Origin: CAXMMR01 sp965198995
Lineage (GTDB): Bacteria > Pseudomonadota > Alphaproteobacteria > Acetobacterales > Acetobacteraceae
Assembly: GCA_965198995.1 (NCBI GenBank)
Contig: CBDAQG010000001.1
Location: 186,001 to 250,000 of the forward strand
Reading direction: 5' to 3'
Length of the DNA stretch: 64,000 bases
Under the pieces are notes generated by a model. It searched no databases. It had not been told where the DNA came from and worked only from the letters and a program-made list of their open reading frames with translations. Both the position numbers and the translations under genes were made by a program. The number at the start of each line of letters is the position of its first letter. Within the stretch, counting starts at the first letter, position 1. This document shows positions 8,872-16,265 of the stretch, piece after piece.

Positions 8872-9060
8872 GGCCAGGGGCGTCCCCTCCGTGAGCCTTT
8901 CCAACTGCGCTTCGCGCAGTCGGAACCTTTGGCTTCTTGCCGTATTCGGCCTGATTAAATAAACGCCATCATCGAAGAAGAAGCCCACCAGGCTCTTCAG
9001 AGATGGGGTCTGGGGCCCCAGGCCCCAGCGGGTCCAGGGCAGCGCCCTGGCCTTCCTTCC
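8872..9060. repeat. Modular intergenic hairpin repeat, copy 3
   Basis: Contains aggccaggggcg, a long inner hairpin (ccaactgcgc ttcgcgcagt around 8901-8920), ggggtctggggcc/ggccccag near 9004-9030 and agggcagcgccct near 9035-9050. It is convergent with the rlmN 3' end and supplies the last 29 codons of rlmN. Confidence 0.8.
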
Positions 9061-10231
9061 TACGCCTACTCTCCGTCCTCAGCTGCCCGCAAGCCGCCAG
9101 GATATCCTGCCCCCGCGGCGCCCGCACCGGCGAGGCAAACCCCGCCTCCATGACAATCCGCGCGAACTTGTCGAGCTGCCCCGGCAGGCTCGGCTCATAC
9201 GCCGATCCCGGCCACGGATTGAACGGGATCAGGTTCACCTTCGCCGGCATCCCGGCGATCAGCCGCACCAGCGCCCGCGCATCGGCGTCGCTATCGTTCA
9301 CGCCCCGCAGCATCACATACTCAAACGTAATCCGCCGCGCGTTCGACGCCCCTGGATAGCGCCGGCACGCCGCGATCAGCTCGGCCAGCGGATACTTCCT
9401 GTTGAGCGGCACCAGCTCGTCGCGCAGCGCATCGGTCACCGCGTGCAGCGACACCGCCAGGTTGACCCCGAGCTCCTCGCCCACCCGGTCCATCATCGGC
9501 ACCACGCCCGAGGTCGACAGCGTAATCCGCCGCCGCGACAGCCCGATCCCCTCATTGTCCATGACGATGCGCATCGCCGCCGCCACGGCCTCATAGTTAT
9601 AGAGCGGCTCGCCCATCCCCATCAGCACGATGGTGGAGAGCAGCCGTGGCGTCTCGCCATGCGGGCTCGGCCACTCGCCGTAGCTGTCCCGCGCCGCCAT
9701 GAACTGGCCGACGATCTCCGCCGGCCCCAAATTACGCGCCAGCGCCTGCGTCCCGGTATGGCAAAACCGGCAGGACAGCGTGCACCCCACCTGCGACGAC
9801 AGACACACCGCCCCGCGATCCTGCTCGGGATCCGGAATGTAGACGGTCTCCGCCTCCTGCCCGTCGCGAAACCGAAACAGCCATTTGCGCGTCTCGTCGC
9901 TGCTGCGCTGCTCGCTCGCCACCTCCGGCCGCCCGATCACGAACCGCTCCGCCAGCGTCTGCCGCAACGGCTTGGCGATGCTGCTCATCGCCGCGAAATC
10001 GGTCACGCCCTGGTGGTAGATCCAGTGCCAGATCTGCTTGGCCCGGAACGGCTTCTCCCCCACCGCCGCCAGCGCCTCCGCCAACCCCTCGCGCGACAGC
10101 CCGACCAGCTCCCGCCGCCCGTCCGCGGTGACCGGACTCGGCGGCGCGAACAACGCCGCCTTGGCCAGGATGCGCTGGCGCTCAGCCGCGGTCAGCTCGT
10201 CGACGCTCGAGCGGGACAGCACAAGGCTCAC
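8969..10231 (-). CDS. rlmN: 23S rRNA/tRNA (adenine-C2) methyltransferase RlmN
   Basis: Radical-SAM enzyme that methylates C2 of A2503 in 23S rRNA and A37 of some tRNAs. The CxxxCxxC iron-sulfur motif is at residues 150, 154 and 157 (GCTLSCRFCHTG), the GMGEPLYNY motif follows, and the second catalytic cysteine is in the C-terminal AACGQL. The start is GTG at 10231, overlapping the stop of the upstream gene by four bases (GTGA), so the two are co-translated. The domain proper ends near residue 391. The last 29 residues (KEGQGAALDPLG...) are read from the hairpin repeat and are not part of the family. Confidence 0.96.
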   Translation of the reverse strand: MSLVLSRSSVDELTAAERQRILAKAALFAPPSPVTADGRRELVGLSREGLAEALAAVGEKPFRAKQIWHWIYHQGVTDFAAMSSIAKPLRQTLAERFVIGRPEVASEQRSSDETRKWLFRFRDGQEAETVYIPDPEQDRGAVCLSSQVGCTLSCRFCHTGTQALARNLGPAEIVGQFMAARDSYGEWPSPHGETPRLLSTIVLMGMGEPLYNYEAVAAAMRIVMDNEGIGLSRRRITLSTSGVVPMMDRVGEELGVNLAVSLHAVTDALRDELVPLNRKYPLAELIAACRRYPGASNARRITFEYVMLRGVNDSDADARALVRLIAGMPAKVNLIPFNPWPGSAYEPSLPGQLDKFARIVMEAGFASPVRAPRGQDILAACGQLRTESRRRKEGQGAALDPLGPGAPDPISEEPGGLLLR

Positions 10232-10719
10232 GCCTTGGCGCAGGCCCGACGCGCCGCCCCCAACGCCGCCGCAAAGCCCTTCAGGCTGAACGTGTCCGTC
10301 ACCTCACCGCCGCGCGGATTGGGTGACACCGCCACCGCCCGCGTCTGCCGGCCCAGCGCCGCCACCACCGCATGGCCATCGCGCGCGAACGCGGACCGCT
10401 GCGCCGTGTAGAGATCAAACCGCCCCTGCCCAAGCTGCAGCGGCACCGAGGCATCCCGCGGATAGGTGAAACCCGCCGACAGCGCCACCGCATCCTCGGA
10501 GCTCGGCCGCTCGGTCACCATCAGCACCACGTCGCCCCGCCCCCGCAGCACCGGCATCGACCTCGCCGCCCGCGTATAGGCAAAGCACACCGTCCGCCCG
10601 CCCTCGACATGCGTGGCCGCCCGCCAATCCTCAAAATGCCCGATCGCCGCCGGCGCGTTGAGACGATGCGGCGCGGCGGCAACAATCAGCCCGGCGGCAA
10701 CGAGAAGCGGTGAACGCAT
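10228..10719 (-). CDS. Invasion-associated locus B (IalB) family secreted protein
   Basis: Periplasmic protein of the IalB family; no enzymatic role is established for the family. From ATG 10719 it is 163 residues with a signal peptide (MRSPLLVAAGLIVAAAP). The body has the family pattern FEDWRAA, VCFAYTRA, VTERP and a C-terminal FSLKGFAAALGAARRACA. A longer frame upstream would put extra residues before the signal peptide and is rejected. The stop overlaps the rlmN start (GTGA), so it heads a two-gene operon. The region upstream of it contains a hairpin-repeat copy. Confidence 0.8.
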   Translation of the reverse strand: MRSPLLVAAGLIVAAAPHRLNAPAAIGHFEDWRAATHVEGGRTVCFAYTRAARSMPVLRGRGDVVLMVTERPSSEDAVALSAGFTYPRDASVPLQLGQGRFDLYTAQRSAFARDGHAVVAALGRQTRAVAVSPNPRGGEVTDTFSLKGFAAALGAARRACAKA

Positions 10720-10744
10720 GCGGCACACATACGAGCGCGGCAGC

Positions 10745-10848
10745 AGTGGAACAAGTAAGGAGCTCTGCTCCTGCACCCGTCACGCGCAAGCGTGCATGCG
10801 CACGACGAGGCCCGCGGCCCAGACCCATCAATGGATTTTAAAGACGAT
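10745..10848. repeat. Modular intergenic hairpin repeat, copy 4, cut by the island
   Basis: Recognisable modules are aaggagctctgctcct, gaggcccgcggcccagaccc and atggattttaaag. The last module normally continues into a cgccttt arm, but here it stops at about 10846 where low-GC island sequence starts. The missing half was not found at the other end of the island. Confidence 0.6.
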
Positions 10849-10855
10849 ATCATAC

Positions 10856-10884
10856 TTGACATACCCAGCGGCCAGAGGTAGGTT
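10856..10884 (+). promoter_or_regulatory. Candidate sigma-70 promoter of the first transposase
   Basis: A TTGACA box at 10856-10861 is followed after 17 bases by TAGGTT at 10879-10884, about 20 bases before the transposase start ATG. The -35 box is perfect and the spacing ideal. Confidence 0.5.
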
Positions 10885-10904
10885 TCTTGTCATAGGAGCC
10901 CATC

Positions 10905-11816
10905 ATGCCCGCCTCTGTTCTGACCGACCCTCAGTTCCACGATGAAGCCGCTGCCTTCGCGTTTGTCGAGGCGCGTCTGTGGCCGCAGGGTCCGGTCTGC
11001 CATCACTGCAAGAGCGGCGAGCGTGTCGGCGCACTGAAGGGCAAGAGCACTCGGCTCGGCCTCTACAAGTGCTACGCCTGCCGCAAGCCGTTCACCGTCC
11101 GCATGGGGACCGTGTTCGAGTCCAGCCATATTGAGTTGCACAAGTGGCTGCAGGCCATCTATCTGCTGTGCTCCAGCAAAAAGGGCATCAGCACCAATCA
11201 GCTTCACCGCACCCTGCGCATCACCCTTAAGTCGGCGTGGTTCCTGTCGCACCGCATTCGCGAGGCCATGACCAGCCTTGGCATGGAGCCGATGGGCGGC
11301 GCCGGCGGCGTTGTCGAAGCTGACGAGACCTACATCGGCCGCAAGGCGGGCACCATTCGCCGGCCCGGCGTAGCTCACAAGCGCGCCGTGGTCAGCCTTG
11401 TTGAGCGGGGCGGCGAGGTCCGCTCTTTTCACGTAGATCAGGCGACCATCGCCAGTGTCGCTCCGATCGTCCGCAAGAATGTCGCCCGTGAGGCTCGGCT
11501 GATGACTGATGACAGCCGCCTCTACAACAAAGTTGGTCGTGAGTTTGCGGAGCACGTCTCTGTGAACCACAGCGGCGGCGAATACGTCCGGGCGGACGCC
11601 TATACCAACACCATCGAAGGCTATTTCTCCATCTTCAAGCGCGGCTTCAAGGGTATCTACCAGCATTGCGGCGAGCAGCACTTGCATCGCTATCTGGCCG
11701 AATACGACTTCCGCTATAACAAGCGTGTGCGCCTCGGCTACAGCGACGCTGACCGGGCCGACGCTGCCCTTCGCGGTGTGGTTGGCAAGCGCCTGACTTA
11801 TCGCACAGTTGGTTAG
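10905..11816 (+). CDS. IS1595-family transposase (first copy)
   Basis: DDE-type transposase, 303 residues. An N-terminal zinc ribbon (CHHCKSGER ... CYACRKPFTV) precedes the catalytic domain. VEADETYIG carries the first acidic residue, LMTDDSRLY the second, and YTNTIEGYFSIFKRG the terminal block typical of IS1595 enzymes. The protein looks complete, with a good promoter and start. A weak similarity exists between atcatacttg near 10850 and the reverse complement of sequence at about 11858-11867, but I could not define terminal inverted repeats. It differs clearly from the second IS1595 protein at 13.7 kb. Confidence 0.9.
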   Translation: MPASVLTDPQFHDEAAAFAFVEARLWPQGPVCHHCKSGERVGALKGKSTRLGLYKCYACRKPFTVRMGTVFESSHIELHKWLQAIYLLCSSKKGISTNQLHRTLRITLKSAWFLSHRIREAMTSLGMEPMGGAGGVVEADETYIGRKAGTIRRPGVAHKRAVVSLVERGGEVRSFHVDQATIASVAPIVRKNVAREARLMTDDSRLYNKVGREFAEHVSVNHSGGEYVRADAYTNTIEGYFSIFKRGFKGIYQHCGEQHLHRYLAEYDFRYNKRVRLGYSDADRADAALRGVVGKRLTYRTVG

Positions 11817-11915
11817 TGAGAGCCGGGGCAGGCGACCCGTCATGCTTGCGGTAAGGTATGATTTCGAAGGCCTCATTGATGATCGACGGCAATTAGAGAT
11901 GGAGGTTTAGCGAAC

Positions 11916-12092
11916 ATGCCTGCCAAAAAGCCGTCACCTACAGGCCAACGGCCGCAGTCTGAAGATTTTATTGAGACGGCTCGCCAGATTGAGACTGACG
12001 AGTCGCGAGAAGCATTTGAGGCTTTGTTCAAAAAGATCACAAAGGATGTGGCTCAACCGAAAGAAGCTGATCGCAGTCTCAAAAAAGAATAA
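11916..12092 (+). CDS. Small charged protein accompanying the IS1595 transposase
   Basis: A 58-residue frame starting at ATG 11916 after a ggaggtt Shine-Dalgarno at 11901. It encodes MPAKKPSPTGQRPQ followed by an amphipathic segment (EDFIETARQIE, EAFEALFKKITK). Charge distribution, strong ribosome site and position about 100 bases after the transposase support it being real. I recall similar small lysine-rich genes behind IS1595-type transposases in other alphaproteobacteria, but function is unknown. Confidence 0.7.
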   Translation: MPAKKPSPTGQRPQSEDFIETARQIETDESREAFEALFKKITKDVAQPKEADRSLKKE

Positions 12093-12102
12093 CGACCCTG
12101 AC

Positions 12103-12756
12103 CTAATTACGCCAAAGAATGCCGCCAGACATCGGTCCTTTGAACTCGTTCCTGTTTAAAACGATGTCGCCGCAAATTGCTTTGCAGAACTCGTCTCCAA
12201 ACTGAAGCCCGTTGAAGAACCGCTTTAGGCCGTAAGCACACGCATCGGCTAGCCACACAAGATTGTCTTCGGTCTTGCTGACAAAGTGAATGGTTTTTCT
12301 AATCCTTGAGACGCGCATTACAGCATCTTGGCTATTGTAGCCTTGTGCAGTGTCAATCGCTCTGTCAACCAAGTATGGTCCTGGTGGGGGAATTATAGGA
12401 TGATCTTTTAGTAGCCGAAGCACTGCGGTTAGATACTTTGCAAGATTATGACTCTCAGCGACGACGGTGCCAATCTCGTTGTGTGCCGCATGCTTTCGCA
12501 TCCATCGATCAGCGTGGCCGACGCAATGCATAAATGCAGCTACATGCTGAGCTTCATTTAGCTGCAGATTCATGCCCTTAAACATCTCGCAGGAGGCATC
12601 CTTACTAACATGCCCAAAGGTGACTGGACTATCTAACTTTCGAGGTATTGACATGACCTCTTGTAGGAAGATTGCGCGGTCAGTGAGACCGGTATTATGT
12701 ATCAGCCGCCACCACGGCGGACCTACATACAAGCTGCGGCGCGCCTCACGTTTCAC
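12103..12756 (-). CDS. Hypothetical protein, weak DUF3800-like C-terminus
   Basis: 217 residues from GTG 12756; a shorter start at the internal ATG (MSIPRKLDSPVTFG) is also possible. The C-terminal NLVWLADACAYGLKRFF resembles the LADxxA region of DUF3800 proteins, but the N-terminal DESG motif of that family is absent. The gene could therefore be a truncated member or something else. It is AT-rich, on the minus strand and convergent with the transposase operon. Several cysteines and histidines (CVGHADRW, DEFCKAICG) are scattered without a clear metal motif. Confidence 0.55.
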   Translation of the reverse strand: MKREARRSLYVGPPWWRLIHNTGLTDRAIFLQEVMSIPRKLDSPVTFGHVSKDASCEMFKGMNLQLNEAQHVAAFMHCVGHADRWMRKHAAHNEIGTVVAESHNLAKYLTAVLRLLKDHPIIPPPGPYLVDRAIDTAQGYNSQDAVMRVSRIRKTIHFVSKTEDNLVWLADACAYGLKRFFNGLQFGDEFCKAICGDIVLNRNEFKGPMSGGILWRN

Positions 12757-12878
12757 TGTGCGAAACGCCAGACTGGCGGCGTAGCGCGGGCGCAGCCTCC
12801 ACGCCTCGAAAGGGGGTGTGAGGTGTTCGCGCCTTTGGCCATCGACGAGTTGTATTGGGTGCGCATAGGCTGCGAGCT

Positions 12879-13397
12879 ATGCAGCTCGACCGCCATATCG
12901 CTCTCTCCGCTTCGTATGTCGGTGGGCCTACATTTGGTGCCGCTATGATGGCGGCACCAGAAGCTTTAGGGCTTAAGCACGCTGCGTCAGTATGGATTTT
13001 CTATGGAGGACTGACCTTATTCCTTTTGTCGATTGTCGCTGTATTCGTGCATTCGTGTAAAGACGCGGCGCAGAGACGAATGTCGGTTAGGACGGTCGCT
13101 CTTTTAGTATGTGGCCTTCTCCTGCTCGGAGGCGGAGCGGTTTGGTCTGCTTGGCCGCAGACTAAGCTAATACCTTCCTCTGGAACTTTCACCGATCGAA
13201 ACTCAAACTTAGCCGATCCGGCGCAGCTTTCGCGTCTGGCGCCTCCGCACTGCACCCACATCGACCTTGGCAGTGGCGTCTTGATTGCAAACGCAGGTCA
13301 CGACGGGATCGAGATAAATGGCGTTTGTGCTAACCTGACTGTCAACAAAGTAGTAAAGATAGAGAATAACAAGCATGACAACGTAGAAGTAAGATAA
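12879..13397 (+). CDS. Hypothetical two-helix membrane protein
   Basis: 172 residues from ATG 12879; a start 24 bases upstream is possible. Two hydrophobic segments are present (VWIFYGGLTLFLLSIVAVFV and VALLVCGLLLLGGGAVWS). They are followed by a polar C-terminal domain with repeated asparagine-rich turns (GSGVLIANAGHDGIEI, IENNKHDNVEV) suggesting a small beta structure outside the membrane. No family was recognised. Low G+C marks it as acquired. It may be expressed divergently from the gene ending at 12103. Confidence 0.5.
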   Translation: MQLDRHIALSASYVGGPTFGAAMMAAPEALGLKHAASVWIFYGGLTLFLLSIVAVFVHSCKDAAQRRMSVRTVALLVCGLLLLGGGAVWSAWPQTKLIPSSGTFTDRNSNLADPAQLSRLAPPHCTHIDLGSGVLIANAGHDGIEINGVCANLTVNKVVKIENNKHDNVEVR

Positions 13398-13409
13398 CGT
13401 AGACTGGTC

Positions 13410-13649
13410 CTATAAATCAGCCAATGTTATAACTTCCAAGTTGAGTGCCGCTAAGCATGCAAGCATGAACGTTGCCGCAAACGTCCCGCGTGCCAGCTTG
13501 CTAGTGATCGACGCCTCAGTCTCCTGTAAGCCATGCGCCTCTAGCCGCTTTGCTAGCTCGCCATAGGTCACGCCTGCCCGCTTCATCTCCGCCTTGAGGA
13601 ACCGCGCCGCCTTGCCGGCTAGCTCCTTCTCACTTGACGCGATCCCCAT
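13410..13649 (-). CDS. DUF6471 protein, putative small DNA-binding regulator
   Basis: 79 residues matching the DUF6471 pattern: KAARFLKAEMKRAGVTYGEL, AKRLEAHGLQETEASI and SKLARGTFAATFMLACL. The arrangement of helices is like a short HTH protein, but DNA binding is not proven for the family. Its start codon faces a dense cluster of ctgtca/tgacag half-sites at 13666-13715, which suggests autoregulation and perhaps control of the divergent transposase. Confidence 0.75.
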   Translation of the reverse strand: MGIASSEKELAGKAARFLKAEMKRAGVTYGELAKRLEAHGLQETEASITSKLARGTFAATFMLACLAALNLEVITLADL

Positions 13650-13665
13650 GAGAACCTCACAAATC

Positions 13666-13715
13666 CTGTCACAAATGACAGATGGCTGTTGCCTATGACA
13701 GCATAGCCTGTCATA
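13666..13715. promoter_or_regulatory. Cluster of inverted repeats between DUF6471 gene and second transposase
   Basis: The first site is ctgtca-N4-tgacag at 13666-13681, a perfect palindrome. The second is tatgacag-N6-ctgtcata at 13694-13715, with perfect 8-base arms. Four copies of one half-site in 50 bases within the divergent promoter region fit an operator, most simply for the adjacent DUF6471 protein. Confidence 0.55.
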
Positions 13716-13743
13716 TTCGCTAGGTTACTAGCGGAAGCGACAG

Positions 13744-14721
13744 GTGGCCAGCCACTTTCTTCTCTCTGCCAAGGCTCGGACGCTCTCGGTAGCTCAGGTC
13801 TGCCGCATGACGGACGAAGCAGCCGAGACGATGTTCGCGTCGATCCGCTGGGCTGACACAGACGGCAAGGCTGTGTGCCCGCACTGCGGCTGCCCGACCT
13901 GCTACCCGGCTCGCCGGCCGAACGGGGCGCTGCGCTTTCGGTGCAAGGCGTGCCGCAAGGATTTCAGCCTGACCAGCGGAACGCTGTTCGCCTTCCACAA
14001 GCTGCCGCTACGGGTCTACCTCGCGGCGATTGTCATTTTCTGCAACGAGGTCAAGGGCAAGTCCGCTTTGGCTCTGAGCCGCGACCTGGGCGTCCAGTAC
14101 AAGACGGCCTGGGTGCTCGCTCACAAGCTGCGGGAAGCCCTTGCGTCCGAGGTTAAGGGCTACAAGCTGGGTGGTGTCGGGAAGGTCGTCGAGGTCGACG
14201 GTGCCTACTTCGGCGGCTACATTAAGCCGGCCAACCATCGTGAGAACCGGCGCGACCGCCGGCTCGTCCGCAACCAGAATGGCAAGCGCCAGTGCGTCGT
14301 CGTCATTCGCCAGCGCGACGGCCAGGTCATGCCAGCCGCCTTCCGGTCTGAGGCTCAGGCTTACAGCTACATCCGTAGCCACGTCGCGGCCGGCACCGAG
14401 ATCATGGCTGACGACGCTAACTCCTGGAACGACCTCCACGCTCACTACGTCGTCAAGCGGATCAATCACCAGCTCGCCTATTCGATGGACGGCGCCTGCA
14501 CGAACGGAGCAGAGAGCTTCTTTAGCCGGCTGCGGCGGGCGGAACAGGGCCACCATCATCACATCGCGGGCATCTATCTCGCCCGCTACGCCCAAGAGAG
14601 CGCGTGGCGCGAGGGTCATCGCCGGCAGAGCAACGGGGACCAGGCGCGCGGTGTGGTCGGGTTGGCGCTGGCAGCTCGGACGAGCGTGGACTTCTGCGGC
14701 TACTGGCAGCGGGCTGTTTGA
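13744..14721 (+). CDS. IS1595-family transposase (second copy, ISXO2-like)
   Basis: 325 residues. Zinc ribbon CPHCGCPTCY ... CKACRKDFSLTSGT at residues 41-80, then a helical region and the ISXO2-like catalytic domain: VVEVDGAYFGG, IMADDANSW and CTNGAESFFSRLRR. The start is GTG at 13744. It is only distantly related to the first transposase and belongs to a different IS1595 subgroup. The enzyme looks intact. An imperfect ttcgcta motif flanks it on both sides (13715-13723 and, inverted, 14724-14731) but is too short to call terminal repeats. Confidence 0.88.
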   Translation: MASHFLLSAKARTLSVAQVCRMTDEAAETMFASIRWADTDGKAVCPHCGCPTCYPARRPNGALRFRCKACRKDFSLTSGTLFAFHKLPLRVYLAAIVIFCNEVKGKSALALSRDLGVQYKTAWVLAHKLREALASEVKGYKLGGVGKVVEVDGAYFGGYIKPANHRENRRDRRLVRNQNGKRQCVVVIRQRDGQVMPAAFRSEAQAYSYIRSHVAAGTEIMADDANSWNDLHAHYVVKRINHQLAYSMDGACTNGAESFFSRLRRAEQGHHHHIAGIYLARYAQESAWREGHRRQSNGDQARGVVGLALAARTSVDFCGYWQRAV

Positions 14722-14869
14722 CGTTAGCGAAGCGTTAACCGGATTGACGTAGAGGGTGATCGTGGCGTCTAACCGGGTGCGATGGTGCAACTGCAGCGTT
14801 TAAGGCTTTTTGTCTATCGGATCGGGTGTTCTGCAGACTCGGAACCGTGTGTCAATAGCTAATTAGCCT

Positions 14870-14875
14870 TATAAT
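14870..14875 (+). promoter_or_regulatory. Candidate -10 box
   Basis: A consensus TATAAT lies in a strongly AT-rich stretch about 79 bases before the small gene at 14954; the -35 region (gtgtca) is poor. The 232-base gap after the second transposase otherwise shows nothing. Confidence 0.3.
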
Positions 14876-14953
14876 CAAAAATTCATTGGCATCTTTGGTC
14901 GTGCACGCTACATTGATTAGAGCGAGCTACGCTTGAGATTAGGAGGCATCGCG

Positions 14954-15145
14954 ATGAACTCTGATATAGATCGAGCTGCCGAGCTGCTGTTTCCAGACAG
15001 CGGTCGAAGGGCGCTGGATCTCAAGTTCTTTTTTCAGCCTGGGGCTAGCGCCTCGGCTCTCGCACGTCAAGTTGAAGTCTGCTTCTCGATTTTGAATGAC
15101 GACGCTTACACAATCGTGAGCATCGACTCAAGCTTGACCGTCTAA
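14954..15145 (+). CDS. Hypothetical 63-residue protein
   Basis: Begins MNSDIDRAAELLFPD after a strong aggagg Shine-Dalgarno at 14941-14946. No domain recognised; it is a mixed alpha/beta small soluble protein without cysteine clusters. It lies 46 bases before the next unknown gene on the same strand, and both share low G+C and a presumed promoter near 14870, so they may form a two-gene unit. Confidence 0.55.
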   Translation: MNSDIDRAAELLFPDSGRRALDLKFFFQPGASASALARQVEVCFSILNDDAYTIVSIDSSLTV

Positions 15146-15191
15146 ACAACAGAGCTTAGTCGGTGCTCTTTCTCCAAGAAGGCACCGACTC

Positions 15192-15797
15192 TTGTTGTTC
15201 TACAAGTTCTACGAGTGTCTGGAGAGGGATAAGCCAACGGCTCCCGTCCGCGTCGATCATCTCATTGGGATCGTGCGCAACTATCATCACGGAGTTGGGG
15301 AACTTAGGTTTAAGTCACTGCCTGATTTCGAGGGCGCTCAACTCGGTAACTTTCTGTGGCTTGATGAAGATCGGACAAGCCCGTACGAAGAGTCCTTTAA
15401 TGATGCTGTTGTTTTCCTTAACGACCGCATCAAAAATGATCTTCCGCTAGCCCGCTTGGTCGTAGCCAAAGAATTGATGCATGTATTTGACGAGCCGTCG
15501 CAGCGGACTGACACACGGCAGAAGTTTGAGCAGCTGCTTGAGCAAATTCAATCGTCGCCGATGGCAATAGACGCATCAGAACCGTATGCAGCGGATCGTA
15601 ACGCGTTGTGGAAGTCTCTGGTGTGCTTAGTGCCTCCTTGGGTCAGGGAAACGCATAAGGCGCAATGGTCTTCTAAGACGGTCACAGCAACTGCTTTAGC
15701 AAATGTCTTCTGTTTGCCTGAGTCTATAGTTGATCCTGTCATGGGTGATTACTACGACACCGCCTTCGAGAGACTCGTCTCTAGTCGGTCTTCGTAA
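15192..15797 (+). CDS. Hypothetical protein with KELMH motif, possibly metallopeptidase-like
   Basis: 201 residues from TTG 15192; the frame opens at 15138 without another start codon. The central ARLVVAKELMHVFDEPSQ resembles the helix of IrrE/ImmA-type peptidases (HExxH), but the first histidine is replaced by lysine, so a canonical zinc site is incomplete. The rest (LFYKFYECLERDKP, YAADRNALWKSLVCLVPP) matches no family I know. It is preceded by the small gene at 14954, an arrangement seen in toxin-antitoxin and phage-immunity pairs, though nothing here proves that role. Confidence 0.5.
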   Translation: MLFYKFYECLERDKPTAPVRVDHLIGIVRNYHHGVGELRFKSLPDFEGAQLGNFLWLDEDRTSPYEESFNDAVVFLNDRIKNDLPLARLVVAKELMHVFDEPSQRTDTRQKFEQLLEQIQSSPMAIDASEPYAADRNALWKSLVCLVPPWVRETHKAQWSSKTVTATALANVFCLPESIVDPVMGDYYDTAFERLVSSRSS

Positions 15798-15833
15798 AAG
15801 TTAGCGAGCGCGGGTTGTTGTAGCAGCCGGTTT

Positions 15834-16265
15834 TCAAGCTAGTCGCCACTTGACTGAATTTCCATTTCCGATCTCCGTCATCAGCACCCCACGCTTGCGC
15901 ATCCGAGCCGCGCAGTTATCCACCCGCGCCCGCATGGTTCGCACGCTAGCAGGATCGCCCGCGCCGATCCCTCGAGCCTCCATGACCCCCAGGGTAAGCT
16001 CCCGGCAGGTCATAGGCCCGCCAGCCTCCCGCAGCAGCCCCAGGATCAGCCGGGACGTTTCCCCATGCGGCATGTTGTGCCGCCGGGCTGGCCGGACGTG
16101 AACCACGTCGAGGTCGATCGCCGGGTCGAATAGCCGGATCGTGGCGTCGATCGCGTCGAGCGAGCCGGTGAGGGTGCGAAGCTGCGATTGTACAGCCTCG
16201 AGCGCGGTGGTAAGCTCCTGGCGCTTACGGACCAAGCCAGACAGGACGGGGTTGCTGAGTTCCAT
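15834..16265 (-). CDS. Coiled-coil plus winged-helix-like protein
   Basis: 143 residues from ATG 16265. The N-terminal half is a coiled coil (LVRKRQELTTALEAVQSQLR). The C-terminal half looks like a winged helix (SRLILGLLREAGGPMTCREL and NCAARMRKRGVLMTEI). This is probably a DNA-associated small protein of mobile regions. Its 5' part overlaps the out-of-frame end of the adhesin gene by about 220 bases, which argues that the adhesin frame there is an accident of insertion. It forms the right end of the island. Confidence 0.6.
   Translation of the reverse strand: MELSNPVLSGLVRKRQELTTALEAVQSQLRTLTGSLDAIDATIRLFDPAIDLDVVHVRPARRHNMPHGETSRLILGLLREAGGPMTCRELTLGVMEARGIGAGDPASVRTMRARVDNCAARMRKRGVLMTEIGNGNSVKWRLA

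Noticed and set aside
10846..14740. Terminal inverted repeats and target duplications for the two IS1595 elements
   Set aside because: Only weak similarities (atcata- and ttcgcta-type) were seen; not enough to draw IS ends.
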